Shown here piece after piece: positions 45,640-57,084 of a DNA stretch of 64,000 nt. The position numbers and the translations under genes were made by a program. Under the pieces are notes generated by a model. It had not been told where the DNA came from and did not search any database. It saw only the letters and a program-made list of their open reading frames with translations. Origin of the DNA: Serripes groenlandicus (lineage: Eukaryota; Mollusca; Bivalvia; Cardiida; Cardiidae); NCBI GenBank assembly GCA_031761405.1, contig JASEVX010000005.1, positions 35,716,869 to 35,780,868 of the forward strand, read 5' to 3'. Within the stretch, counting starts at the first letter, position 1, and each line of letters opens with the position of its first letter.

Positions 45640-46500
45640 AAACCCTAGTATGGTGTGGGTAATATAAAGATAGATAAAGTGGGGAAAAGACTTATTCACA
45701 CCCTATTTATCTAGACCTCCGATGAGAGGCAACCTTGAGCGAATAGCTCTTACTAAATGTTTACAGTTACAGTTGAATTAAATTGGATTAATAAACTATA
45801 TTAAAGTAAACATTTCACACCTTGAACAAAATCCTCCTCTACTCCACATAAAATATCAAGTCCTTAAGAAAAATTTATTTAAGAATTACTCATTTACTGA
45901 AATTTAAAGTTGAAAGCATTTAAATTTTCTGAAAATCATTCATTTATACTTTCATTTTAAAATGAAACTACACATGTTTCCTTTCCATGTGAATATATTA
46001 ACATTTTCCCATACAATGAGCCTAGTATGGTGTGGGTAATATAAAGATAGATAAAGTGGGGAAAAGACTTATTCACACCCTATTTATCTAGACCTCCGAT
46101 GAGAGGCAACCTTGAGCGAATAGCTCTTACTAAATGTTATAGTTGAATTAAATTGGATTAATAAACTATAAGTAAACATTTCACACCTTGAACAAAATCC
46201 TCCTCTACTCCACATAAAATATCAAATCCTTAAGAAAAATTTATTTAAGAATTTAATTTTCAGATTTTCATTCTGCTCCAGACTCATTGTATGGGAAAAT
46301 GTTAATATATTCACATGGAAAGGAAACATGTGTAGTTTCATTTTAAAATGAAAGTATAAATGAATGATTTTCAGAAAATTTAAATGCTTTCAAATTTAAA
46401 TTTCAGTAAATGAGTAATAATTATTATTACTCATTTACTGAAATTTAAATTTGAAAGCATTTAAATTTTCTGAAAATCATTCATTTATACTTTCATTTAT
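45640..46500. repeat. Direct and inverted duplication complex
   Basis: A block of about 240 bp starting CCTAGTATGGTGTGGGTAAT occurs at 45640-45890 and 46019-46260. The segment 45888-46018 (ACTCATTTACTGAAATTTAA to CATACAATGAG) reappears inverted at 46283-46418 and direct again at 46428-46500. The last two form a nearly perfect palindrome around AATAATTATTATT. Confidence 0.85.
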
Positions 46501-46511
46501 AGACCATTTAA

Positions 46512-46743
46512 TTAACCCTTTCCCTCATATAGACGCTTTCTGACGCCTCTGCAGCAGACGGCTATTTGAAAACATAGTGACAAAAGAATAAATTGCACAA
46601 AACGTGCAATTCCTCCTTTAGCCACAATGTTTTTCCGGACCACTTTTAGTCATAGGTTATCCATTCAATTATAGAGATTTTCTACTTTTTTACAAAATAT
46701 GTTCAAAGTCGTCTGCTGCAGAATTGTCGTATGATGGAAAGTA
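46512..46743 (+). mobile_element. TTAA-MITE, right terminus eroded
   Basis: TTAACCCTTTCCCTCATA at the left. The right end reads TATGATGGAAAGTAAGGG instead of GGGTTAA. The core has GCACAAAACGTGC. Confidence 0.75.
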
Positions 46744-47940
46744 AGGGAGCTAACTTGGGTTGAATTCAAATATATTTGAAAGAGAGTTATTTCCCTTTCC
46801 ATGTACAAAATTATGTGTAGTATAATAAATTTAAGTTTAATTCAACTTAACACTGGTGTTTTTGAAGCAATCTTATTGAAACACAATCATCCTGTAATTT
46901 ATTGGGTACATGTGGTGTAATGTGGCAAATATTAAGCGAAACATGTATAACTTGCGATCAGCAGCCACCCAAGGGACTTGATAAAACTGGCTGCTGATCA
47001 CAAAGTTCATGACTTGGTCGGATTTGTTCAAGTTTTGTCAGTTCACATAATATTACATGCAACTGTTGTGAATAGTCATTACATTACAAATAGTAGATTG
47101 TCTTTAGAAACTTGTATTTAAACATTGTTATGAAGATTTGAAGCTTTTTTCAATCAAATATTTCATTGTGCTATCTATTCTTTAGTTTAAACCGACGTTT
47201 TCAACTAATTTGACAATCAAATATTTTTTTAATTCACTTTGAAAATCAACGTATCCGGAAAAAATAGCGTCCAAATCAACGTGTACATTTTGCACAAAAT
47301 TTTACTCGATAATCTTTAGATTTTAAAATGTAATGGGAATATAAATCGACTTGGGGCTTCAAAGTGGACATTAACATATAAATGTACTTTCTTTCGGTCT
47401 AAAGCGCCCATAAATATCTTTTTTAATTTATCAATTTTGCCGGACATCGTAACAGAAAAGAAACCAAAATCGCAACTTCTTGTTGATGAATCATGCATCA
47501 TTCGGCACACGTCGGCTGTTTTCGGTACCCTAGATCTAACATGTAAACAGCTTACGGGTATGAAAAAAGCGATAATGTGATTGTCACAGTATGCTTTATT
47601 ACCTGTATGTATTAAACACCAATAATGTAACACCTGGTGAATCCAAGTCATGTATTGATTGACTGTTGAACACAATAAGATAACAGTTAATTTGACCAAT
47701 TAGTGTGGCCGCGTTTTAAAGGTGACCGCTGATCAAGGCAATTTATAGAGTATAATTGGTTGGGAGGGATTTAAAGTGACCGTTTAACGATGCTTATCGC
47801 ATGTGATCGCTCACACAAGTTTGACTGTATTTTTGAAATAGCTGTTGATACTAGTGATAATGGACGACGAACAAAATATGATAACAATAGCTCACCTTGA
47901 GCACTTGGACCACAAGTGAGCTAACAAAAAGTGTCCGCAA
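46744..47940. other. Upstream of CTPS, no gene supported
   Basis: It holds a 20-bp-arm hairpin at 46945-47005 (GCGATCAGCAGCCA / TGGCTGCTGATC). An open frame on the minus strand (47316-47699) has no recognised domain. A family C tail is at about 47860-47930. Confidence 0.35.
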
Positions 47941-47974
47941 GACAGTGCGCTCAAAATGTTTAGTGCTTGACTGA

Positions 47975-48600
47975 CAATGAAACAAAACTTTTTGCAGTAA
48001 AAGGCAAAACAAAAATCCTTGACAGAGTTACCTTCTTTTGCCTACAGATGGGGGTCATAAAAGTAAAAAGTATTCCAAGTTTCACAGCAATTCCTCAAGG
48101 GGTTAAGTCAATACTTGGACATAATTCTGACAAAAACCTAGACAGAGTTATTTCCTCTTGTCTAATGATGGAGGTTATGATGGTAAATAAGCATTGTAAG
48201 TGTTTAAGCTATATCTCTCAAGATTTGAAAAAAAGTGGGATGGTATGAAAAATTCAACCAAAATTCTATAAAGTAAAAAAAAGGGCCACAATTCTTACAA
48301 AACTATTGACAGAGTTATGTACTCTTGTCTGTTGATAGAGGTAATGATGGTGAACAAGTATTGTAAGTTTCAAAGCAATATCTCTAATGGTTTTGAAAAA
48401 AAGTGAGGTGGTACGAAAAAATTAACCAAAATTCTATGGCAATAAAGGGCCTTAATTTCCTACAAAAACCTTGACAGAGATTTGTACTCTTGTCTGTTGA
48501 TGGAGGTTATGATGGCGTAAAAATAAGCAAGTTTCAAAACAATATTTCTCATGGTTGTAGTGAGGTGGTACGAAAAACTTAACCAAAATTTAAAGTAAAC
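47975..48600 (+). repeat. Direct repeat, roughly 120-170-bp units, four copies
   Basis: GACAGAG followed by T-rich 'tactcttgtctgttgatgga' recurs near 48021, 48140, 48309 and 48472, together with 'ttaaccaaaattcta' and GGTGGTACGAAAAA. Confidence 0.65.
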
Positions 48601-48830
48601 AAGAAACCGCTGAAGACGGCAAGGCTAGATTGTCGGCAATTTGACCTTGAAAATTGACAAACCAAGATCAAGTCAACGTAACCATAGAAATCAATAGAAC
48701 TTAATTGTTACCTTCAGGGAAAGTTTCAAGTTTGTAACCCTTTCCAGTGCTGAGATATTGCCTCAACCTGAAACTTTAACCAAAATGTTGATGGACAGAC
48801 AGACAAACGGTCAAACGTGAACGAAAAAAT
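48600..48830 (+). repeat. Family I element, copy 2
   Basis: 'aacaagaaaccgctgaagac' through 'tgcctcaacctgaaacttta' matches 35466-35640 in order. Confidence 0.65.
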
Positions 48831-48955
48831 CAACAGCGGATTTACTCCAAATGACTAGAGGGGATTGAGACGTCGGTAGCCAAATAAATAACACTAATTT
48901 AACAGATGATAAAACAAGTGAAAGTCTAAATAATTTGGACGACCATTTCAAGAAT

Positions 48956-49101
48956 TAATTTATTTATTGGGGTTTTACGCCTCTTCCAACATTATTTCAG
49001 TTATATGACAGCGACAGTTCACTTATTCATGATTCCTGGGTAAACAAACCAATACTAGGCTAGAAAATGTGCCTTGCCCAAGGGCACTCCACCATGATTT
49101 C
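48956..49101 (-). mobile_element. SINE 3' portion
   Basis: TTTATTGGGGTTTTACGCCT through 'gtgccttgcccaagggcact' 'ccaccatga' matches the tail and body of the complete SINE at 54391. The tRNA-like head is absent. Confidence 0.65.
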
Positions 49102-50509
49102 AAGAATTAAAAGGCATGGATGACTTCCTCCACATGTTGTATGAAGACTTTGATCAAAGTCCTTCATGTTGTCATTTCTTTCTTAAAATCTGCACATTCA
49201 TGTATTGATATATTATTTCACAACTTACAAACTCATTTGAAGTGGCTATCACTAGTTTCTTCAGCAAAAAAAAAGGTATTTTGAAAAAGATCAGTTGTCC
49301 GCGAAAACTAATGACAAATTCACTTTATGGTCGCGTCAATGACAATTTTTAATCGGAATAATATTAAGGAAAATTAAAATGATAAAAGTGTGTTAACAAC
49401 TCTTCCTCAAACTCATTTTTAAGACGATTTAAATCAAATAATTGCCAGTTTTATGCACTCACCTTCCTATAAACAACGCAACAGAAACACATATGGTGAA
49501 AACCAGCAACGATATAATTTAGAAATGGGAACCAAATTCGTGAAAGCGTGACGATTTTAGAAACTAAATGTTAATTTTGTCGTTAGATTTTGTCAAATTT
49601 CAACTTTCATTGAATTACTACATGTCCGTAAATGTATTTGGCATATATCAATGACTGATCTTTCGGTAAAAAAAAAGCAGGGAGAAAATAAATAGCTATT
49701 TCTGATTTGAACCTCCTCGTGGTCAAAGGGAAGTAACATTCAAAAACGTATTTTATAAAATGAGGGTTGTCTCCCCTAGACCATAAGTCAATCGTAAATT
49801 TCTAGCATTTCCTTATAATAATAGAAATTAAAGATTTTAAAGTTATGTAATCATATTTTCCCGTTTCATATATTCTATTTTTCATTTAGATGAGATTAAA
49901 ATTTAAAAAAAGACGAATCCCGAACTCTTCAGTACAGGAACACCATTAGGTACTTTCGGCGGGAAATCTGGTGCGCCTTATAGAATCTGCGAAGTATTTG
50001 AACAAAACGATTGTTGGAACCGTATATCTAGGCATTACTGGTAAAACATTTCCTTAAATATTTTTGTTCTCCAGAAGCATAAATGACGATAAAAAAGAGA
50101 ATAATTGACCAATAATTGTATTTAAAAGACACAAATTTCAATTCAAGGTCAAAAGAGTAGATTCAAATAAGAGTAGATGAAAAGCAGAGGCTATCTCCTT
50201 CTATACGCATTTGTTTACAACTATGTTTTAATTCCAATCTTTACAGAAATACTTAATTCTAGCTCTATCAGAGATTTTCAAAAAGTACATAGGTCACATC
50301 AGGCAGATGTCAATTGAACGCCAAATCTATAGAAACTCCAATATTTGAAGAGAATCTAGTTATAGACTAGAGAGCAACTTCATATAATAAGAGACCTCGA
50401 TCTCAAATCAATTGAAGAGCTGTTCAATTGATTTAAAGAGCTCTCTTATTATTTGTTGCTATCACTATATACATTTATTGCTAGCAATAATTAATTTGTT
50501 ACTCTTGTG
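49102..50509. other. No gene supported; possible promoter-like spot
   Basis: Mostly unique AT-rich sequence. TTTCGGCGGGAAA at 49954-49966 is an E2F-type site and a minus-strand TATAAG lies at 49982-49977. This could mark the CTPS start, but no splice-linked exon was established. Confidence 0.25.
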
Positions 50510-50518
50510 ACAGGAATG

Positions 50519-51121
50519 CGGTGTCACTAAACAGAGTCTGGTTGAGTCCGGTACAGTTTGGTGGTCAAATATCCCATTATATCAATGCTTTGTGAAGATT
50601 TTGTATTGAAATGAATAAAATTAAGTGTTATTGTATCTTATAAATAATGTATTTTCCTATGTTAGTTCATTTTCGTATGAATATATATAAATATGATATG
50701 CGTGACAGTGGCCACCATTTTGTTTAAGCAAATCTTCAAACCAAATCCTATTTAGTTCTGTATTATTAATTATTTGCCGAAATAATAATATGTTTTGGTC
50801 ACATATAATTATATACCAATACATATTATATTAACTTTTTATAAATTAAAAAATGAATAAAACAATGTATTTATTTCTCAGTAATGACCAGACTACCAGT
50901 CTCCACACTGACATGCAATATATCATATTTCTATATTCATATGAAAATCATGAACCAAAATAGGAAAATACATTATTATTTTTTATTTATATGATACAAT
51001 AACACTTTATTGTATTCATTTCATTACAAAAACTCAACAAAATATTGATATAATGGGATATATGACCTCCAGACTCTACTGTACTCTACCAAACTCTACC
51101 AGACTCTGTTTAGTGATACCC
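50519..51121. mobile_element. Long-TIR foldback element with 9-bp target duplication
   Basis: ACAGGAATG flanks both sides (50510-50518 and 51122-51130). The ends are CGGTGTCACTAAACAGAGTC TGG and, inverted, GGGTATCACTAAACAGAGTC TGG. The inverted arms continue inward for about 170-200 bp ('atcccattatatcaatg', 'aataatgtattttcctatg'). It is 603 bp and non-coding. Long inverted arms and a 9-bp duplication fit Mutator-like or Merlin-like elements. Confidence 0.8.
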
Positions 51122-51139
51122 ACAGGAATGGGGTATAAG

Positions 51140-51235
51140 TACAAGTAACCACTTCTACAGCAGGTCTTAGTTTTCTAGTACAGTGGGTCTTAGTTTTCTA
51201 GTACAGTGGGTCTTAGGTCTTAGTTTTCTAGCTAG
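51140..51235. repeat. Short tandem duplication
   Basis: 'gtcttagttttctagtacag' 'tggg' is repeated, with a third shortened copy. Confidence 0.75.
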
Positions 51236-51524
51236 ACTAGACTGTTTTGTGTCCCCATGGACGCACAGCAATTTAATTTGGGGACATTTGAGTTGAAAAT
51301 GCGGATGAAGGATTTACGCATCATGGAAAACCCTGAATATTTATGGAGACACTATCTATATAAGCGAAGGTTGATTTCCAGCCAGATCTTCCAAGCAACT
51401 CCAAAAAAATGATCTCTCAATTCATCAATTAGCTTTGGCCCTTCTCTAACTACATTTATTTCACCTCCAACTAGAAACTAGCGATTTCATTGGACAAGAG
51501 CAGTCACATGGTGACCCCCTAAAT

Positions 51525-52110
51525 TTCTATAGTGGGTCAGTTTGAAGTCAATATTCAACAAAATGGCCGCCATTCATCGATTCTTCCTTTAAAATCACCT
51601 TTTTCTATTCCAAAATCACAGAAATCACTAACAATATTACAAATTGTGTTTATAAATGGAAATGAACACGAATTTTTTCCGCAGTGGGTCAGGAACAGAC
51701 CAAATAACTGATTTATTTCATCAACCACCTTTCATGAGCAAAACAAATTCATATCGTTTCATTTCATTATTAAAGTGGGTTTAATACTAGGAATTTTAAA
51801 AATACTGGGACCGAATACTAGGAAAATGATGTCACGTCAGCGGTTTGACGTCATAACGCTAGTCATTTGGCACCATAACCCGTAAATTTCATCTAGACAT
51901 ATTCTAAACGTTAATGTAAATGAAACAATATCAATTTTTTTTGCTTATGAAAGGTGGTCGATGAAATAAATCAGTTATTTGGTCTGTTACTGACCCACTA
52001 CAGAAAAATAGGGGGTCTTGAATGTATAAGGGGACGCCTTGCCCCCTATAAATTCCACAGACCCCTATTTTTCCATAGCGGGTCAGTAACAGACCAAATA
52101 ACTAATATTA
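51525..52110. repeat. Nested inverted repeats around GGGTCAGTAACAGACC
   Basis: AGTGGGTCAGGAACAGACCA at 51683 with 'gatttatttcatcaaccacc' is inverted at 51950-52005 ('ggtggtcgatgaaataaatc' ... 'ctgttactgacccact'). The GGGTCAGTAACAGACC word then returns direct at 52080. It is a probable foldback element of about 0.5 kb. Confidence 0.65.
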
Positions 52111-52288
52111 TTCTTCATCAAACTTCGGCAGAATATTTAATGGGACAAAAACTGGACCAAGTTTTATTTCCTCTGAGATTACTTTATATCCATAAAGACA
52201 CTAGAGTTGTGGCTCTTTAATTTGTGAAATTTTGCTGAAGTAGCTTTTACCCCCACTCTAACTTCAGCAATCTTTATCCGATCTTTAT

Positions 52289-52415
52289 TAAACCCTTTCC
52301 CGCATACAGATGCTTTTTGACGCCTCTGCTGCAGGCGACTATTGAAAACTCTGTGACAAAAGGAGAAATTACTCAAACGAGCAATTTCCCCATTAGCCAC
52401 AATGTTTTCAACTCA
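52289..52415 (+). mobile_element. TTAA-MITE, right end lost
   Basis: TTAAACCCTTTCCCGCATAC, GCTGCAGGCGAC, core ACTCAAACGAGC. It stops where family C begins. Confidence 0.65.
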
Positions 52416-52422
52416 TTTGAGC

Positions 52423-54137
52423 TCACCTGAGTACGACTTGTGATTGCTTTTTGTCCGTCTGTGCGTCCGTCCATTCACTTTTTGCTACAAACAACTTCTT
52501 CTCCTAAACCAATGGATTGATTTCATAATAATCTAATAGGAATGTTCCTTAGGTGGTCCTTTTTCAAAGTTGTTAAAAGAATTTAATTCCATGTAGAACT
52601 TTGGTTGCTGCAGCATCAGAAAAGGGGAAAATTGCCAAAACTTTAAAAATCTTCTTGTACAAATGTACTGCGCCGATTTAACAAATGTTCCTTGGGAGAT
52701 CCTTAACCAAGATTTTTCAAATTATTCAGATCTATTGAAAAATATGGCCAACAAGTAGCGAGCTTGTTTTCGTTAAATGTACATTGTAAAAACTTTGAAA
52801 ATCTTCTTGTCCAAAAGTACTGGCCCGAATTAAAAATAATCTTGCACAAATGTTCCTTGAGGGACCTCTACCAAGATTGTTCAAATTATTTGGATCTAAT
52901 CAGTGCTTTCATTAAGCGGACGTGGACGTAATATACGTCCGAAAAATCCCAAAAAACGTCCGAAAATTGAGCACTGGACGTTTATTATACGTCCAGAAAT
53001 TCCCCCAAAACGTCCGTAAATTTACACATGGACGTTTTCAGAATAACCCTAAATAAAGTATAAAGGGTGAAAGTGCAGAGGAGAACGTGTAAAAAACCGA
53101 TAATTGTCAAAGCACGAGTACACGCTTACCCGAGTTCTTATCGTGTGTACCAGACATCACCTTGACGACCTCTGTTTGTAGGGTAGTTTAACTTGATTAC
53201 GCTAATTGGATTAAAAGTTTGCCTAATCCGACGAAGGTCTATCTTTCAAATAACGTTAATTAATTAATTAGGTCGGACGTTTTCTTTATCTTTTAAAAAA
53301 ATTTGACGACGAGAAATACCGATTATCACTTCGGTAACTATAACATTGGAAGTTATTTATATATTCTGTATGCATATGTTGTAACTACTTGAAAATATGC
53401 AGCCTCGTTCTTAATGGATTCCTCCCCGAATAATGAATTTGATTGGTCAAAATTGAAATAATAAATACGTCATCAATCTAGTCTGAAGAGGTACTTTCCG
53501 AGATTCCAAAATGGCGGATGTCTAATAATTTTTTGCCGACATTTTTCGAAATTTCGACTCTGAAGCAGAATTTGAGGGCATGGAAAGTGCAGATTTGATA
53601 GATATTAGTAAGACGACTTTATGCTTCTCTGCCATATCTTGATAATGACATTTCCCGCGATTAACAGCTAAATTGTTCGCGAGAAATTAGCGAACCACTC
53701 ACCCCCTATTCGGCCTGGACTTTTTGTTGACATTGCAAGCAAAGCTTTACCGGTTGTCATCATTATTAAAATCAAATAAATAAACACTAATTTTTTTGTT
53801 TAAATAGATGTATATTTCAAACGACCCATTGCTTTGTCATAGTTATTAAAATAAAAAAAAATAAACATTTATTTTTGTTTAAATAGATGTGTAACCAAAA
53901 CGTCCCAGTTATGACACACGTATCAATGACATAAGAAACATAAATTCTCCTTTAATATGGCACAAATGTTTTTTTAGGGACCTTCTTCCAAGATTGTTCA
54001 AATTATTTGGATCCGATAAAAAGCATGGCCTCTAGCGGGCGGGGCTTGTTTACCTTATATGTACATTGTAAAAACTTCTTAGATTTAATTAAATCAGGTG
54101 AGCGATATAGGACCATCATCCATGGTCCTCTTGTTTA
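52423..54137 (-). mobile_element. Family C element with roughly 1-kb insertion
   Basis: The tail (GAGCTCACCTGAGTACGACT) is on the left and the head (CAGGTGAGCGATATAGGACC 'atcatccatggtcctcttg') on the right. Family C units stop at about 52915 and resume at about 53950, both with 'caagattgttcaaattattt' 'ggatc'. The intervening segment begins CAGTGCTTTCATTAAGCGGA and is unlike the family. Confidence 0.65.
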
Positions 54138-54304
54138 ATGAATATTTTTCATGTTTTTGTCATTACCATTATATATTCGAAGTCCTCTGCTGCAGATTCG
54201 TTGTATATTAGAAAGGGTTAACAATTTCTCCTTTTGTCACAATGTTTTCAAAAGTCGTCTGCTGCAAAGGTGTCAGAAAATGTCTACATAAGGAAAAGGG
54301 TTAA
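54138..54304. mobile_element. Two TTAA-MITE right halves in tandem
   Basis: The first ends at 54221 (ATTAGAAAGGGTTAA). The second (54222-54304) starts in the hairpin (AATTTCTCCTTTTGTCACAA) and ends AGGAAAAGGGTTAA. Confidence 0.6.
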
Positions 54305-54390
54305 GAGTCAAAAAGGGTTTTAGGTACATGTTCATGAACTACCCACCAACCTTATCTGCAACTCTGATCTGATTCCATTGAATACCATTA

Positions 54391-54597
54391 ATGTTTGTTT
54401 GTTTTATTGGGGTTTTACGCCGCTTTAAACATTATTTCAGTTATATCGCGGCGACAGTTCACTTATTCATGATCCCTTGGTAAACAAATGTGCCTTGCCC
54501 AGGGGCACTCCACCATGACCGCAGTGCCGTGACTGGGGATCGAACCCGGGACACCTGGCTTCAAATCTTCGACGCTAACCACTCGACCACAGCGGAT
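54391..54597 (-). mobile_element. tRNA-derived SINE, complete
   Basis: On the minus strand it begins CCGCTGTGGTCGAGTGGTTA (A box TGGTCGAGTGG). The B box GGTTCGATCCC follows about 40 nt later, then a body with GGGCAAGGCAC. The tail GCGGCGTAAAACCCCAATAA ends in AACAAACAAAC. The intact boxes and simple-repeat tail show a recent, possibly transcribable copy. The head resembles a serine/leucine-type tRNA. Confidence 0.85.
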
Positions 54598-54936
54598 TCC
54601 TAGTAATGAATGTGGCTGATAATGTGATTATGTACTCTTGCTTCAACTTATTATTTTAAAAATGTTCTGTTACAGAGGTGTCAAAAGTGGTTTTTTCAGG
54701 GAATGGGTTAAAACTTTCAATTCTATCAAAAACTATAACAAAGTCTGAAGGTTGCTTTTTTATGTGGCTTTTCTCATTTTTTTGTACCATGGAAAGAGGT
54801 AAAGAAGACAATATCAGCCATCAAATAATTGATTGTCAGTAATGATACTGGTTGATTGGGATTAATCCTATGTTTACGAGGTTACAAACCAAATTGACAA
54901 ATATTTACACCATTCTGTACACCTGTGGCGGGCATT

Positions 54937-55010
54937 TTGTCATCATTTCACTGTGGATTACTTGTAAACCGGTATTTTGTCATCATTTCTCTCCCGATTA
55001 CTTGTAAACC
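54937..55010. repeat. 38-bp tandem duplication
   Basis: Two copies of 'ttttgtcatcatttc' followed by 'gattacttgtaaacc'. Confidence 0.75.
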
Positions 55011-55258
55011 AGAGATTATAGTAATACCCCTCACACACTTCAAACGTGAATGTTTATCAACTCTTCATTATAAATGGGACAAAGTGGATGAGAAAGCTCC
55101 CCCATACTTGCATTTTTGCACAGCAGTGAGACTACCCCAGAGCGTATGTGTAAAACTTTTACATGAAAAACGACACTTTCTTAATCCAGATTATGGCAGT
55201 TTAATAAAACATGTCAATATTTTGAGCCGTACTCCGAGAAAAGAGGTTTCTGGATATA

Positions 55259-55480
55259 GCTCTTTCCCACATATAACAAAACTGAAGCAGACGACTTTGG
55301 AAACATGTGGACAAAAATATAGAAAATCCCTATAAATGAGGGTATAATTTATCTACTGCAAAAAAGTTAAAAACATTGTGGCAAAGGGAGAAATTGCTCA
55401 TTTTGAGCAATTTCTCTTCTTATCACAGTGTTTTCAAGAGTCATCTGCTGCAGAGGCATCTATATGTGGGAAAGGGATGA
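55259..55480 (-). mobile_element. TTAA-MITE, TTAA lost at both ends
   Basis: 'ctctttcccacatataacaa', AAGCAGACGACTTTGG, core GAAATTGCTCATTTTGAGC, right end TATGTGGGAAAGGGATGAA. Confidence 0.65.
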
Positions 55481-55720
55481 ACAACATTTGATACCTGATG
55501 ACTTTAAATGAAAAACACAGTTGGAAAAGTAGAAATTGCTGAGACTAAACAATTTCTCCTTTTTTCTATCATTAGGCAATACTTCAAGCCGTACATCTGC
55601 TTAGGGAAAACCAACTGTGAAGCATTTGCGATCGGTTAAGCTCCATGCAGTCTGAATTTGCTCTGCACTGTTTGCGATTTGTCACTTGTCACTTCTGTAA
55701 AGCAGTATCCTTTTGGATTC

Positions 55721-55945
55721 TTAACCCTTTCCCACTTGTATTTTCACGTATCTGTAGCAGACGACTTTTGAAAACATTGTTGCAAAAGAAGAAATTGCTC
55801 AGAACGAGAAATTTCTCCTTTTTCTACAATGTTTTCAACTCTTTTTTAATGACAAAACCCTTAATTATGAAGATTTTTTTATGTTTTTGTCAATATATTT
55901 TCATAGTCGTCTGCTGCAGATTTGTTTTATGTGGGAAAGGGTTAA
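55721..55945 (+). mobile_element. TTAA-MITE, full length
   Basis: TTAACCCTTTCCCACTTGTA ... TATGTGGGAAAGGGTTAA, core GAAATTGCTCAGAACGAGAAA. Confidence 0.8.
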
Positions 55946-55990
55946 CATAGATGTGCGGGAAGGTTATTTACTGGATGTGTAGTAATCACA

Positions 55991-56276
55991 CTGACCCTTT
56001 CCAAAATATAGACACTCTGAGCAGACAACTTTTGAAAATATTGAGTATTTCCCTTTCCCTCATACGACAATTCTGCAGCAGACGACTTTGAACATATTTT
56101 GTCAAATAATGGAAAATCTCTATAATTGAATAGATAACCTATGACTAAAAGTGGAAAACATTGTGACAAAAGGAGAAATTGCACGTTTTGTGCAATTTCT
56201 TCTTTTGTTACTATGTTTTCAAAAAGCCATCTGATGCAGAGGCGTCAGAAAGCGTCTATATGAGGGAAAGGGTTAA
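55991..56276 (-). mobile_element. TTAA-MITE fragment then near-full copy
   Basis: 55991-56048 is a left-end fragment. 56049-56276 is a copy with the left TTAA replaced (TTTCCCTTTCCCTCATACGA) and right end TATATGAGGGAAAGGGTTAA. Confidence 0.7.
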
Positions 56277-56344
56277 ACTGCTTTCGCCACAATGTGTTCA
56301 ACAATTGACTGTCATTTCAATTTGCTGCATGTTGGAAAGGGGGA

Positions 56345-56576
56345 TTAACCCTTTTCCGTCTGAAGATGCATTTTGACTCAATTATGATAGCAGACGACTA
56401 TTGAAAACATTGTGGTGAAAGGTGAAATTGCTCATTATGAGCAATTTCTATTTTGGTCACAACGTTTTCAATTTTATTTAACAATCAAGATTTCTTTTAT
56501 GGATATTTTTCAGGTTTTTGTCACTATGTTTTGAAAGTCATCTGCTGCAGATTTGTTGTATGCGGGAAAGGGTTAA
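56345..56576 (+). mobile_element. TTAA-MITE, GATGCATTTTGA subfamily
   Basis: TTAACCCTTTTCCGTCTGAA at the left, core GAAATTGCTCATTATGAGC, right end TATGCGGGAAAGGGTTAA. Confidence 0.8.
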
Positions 56577-56689
56577 GGTAATGTTATTCCTGGAAAATCA
56601 CTCATTTTGCAAGTTCTTCTTGGATGTTATATAGGTTCTGTCTGTGTGTGTCTCCATTGGTCTCAAGAAACTGGATTATGTTATAACTT

Positions 56690-56919
56690 TTAACCCTTTC
56701 CCTCATACGGCAATTCTGCAGCAGACGACTTTGAACGTATTTTGTAAAAAAATAGAAAATCACTATAATTGAATGGATAACCTATGACAAAAAGTGGAAA
56801 ACATTGTGGCAAAAGGAGAAATTGCACGTTTTGTGCAATTTCTTCTTTTATCACTATGTTTTCAAAAAGCTGTCTGCTGCAGAGGCGTCAGAAAGCGTCT
56901 ATATGAGGGAAAGGGTTAA
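56690..56919 (-). mobile_element. TTAA-MITE, full length
   Basis: 230 bp, TTAA at both ends, core GAAATTGCACGTTTTGTGCA. Same type as 44386 and 56049. Confidence 0.85.
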
Positions 56920-57084
56920 ACTGCCTGAAACTCTTATGTATTTTAATTGTTCGCAATTAATACTTTCTCACAGAAAACAAATCTGCAGATGTCAAAAGGT
57001 GTAAAAATGAGGGGAAAGGGTAAAGATATGCATGCAGTTAAATTAAAACATTCTTGCCTGTTAGATTATGCAAAAACTAGGATA

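Noticed and set aside
47316..47699. 127-codon minus-strand frame as a gene
   Set aside because: No recognisable domain, hydrophobic and irregular composition, no supporting splice context or repeat of the pattern elsewhere.
54925..55335. 136-codon plus-strand frame
   Set aside because: It starts with GTG, runs through a 38-bp duplication and ends inside a TTAA-MITE, so it is a chance frame.
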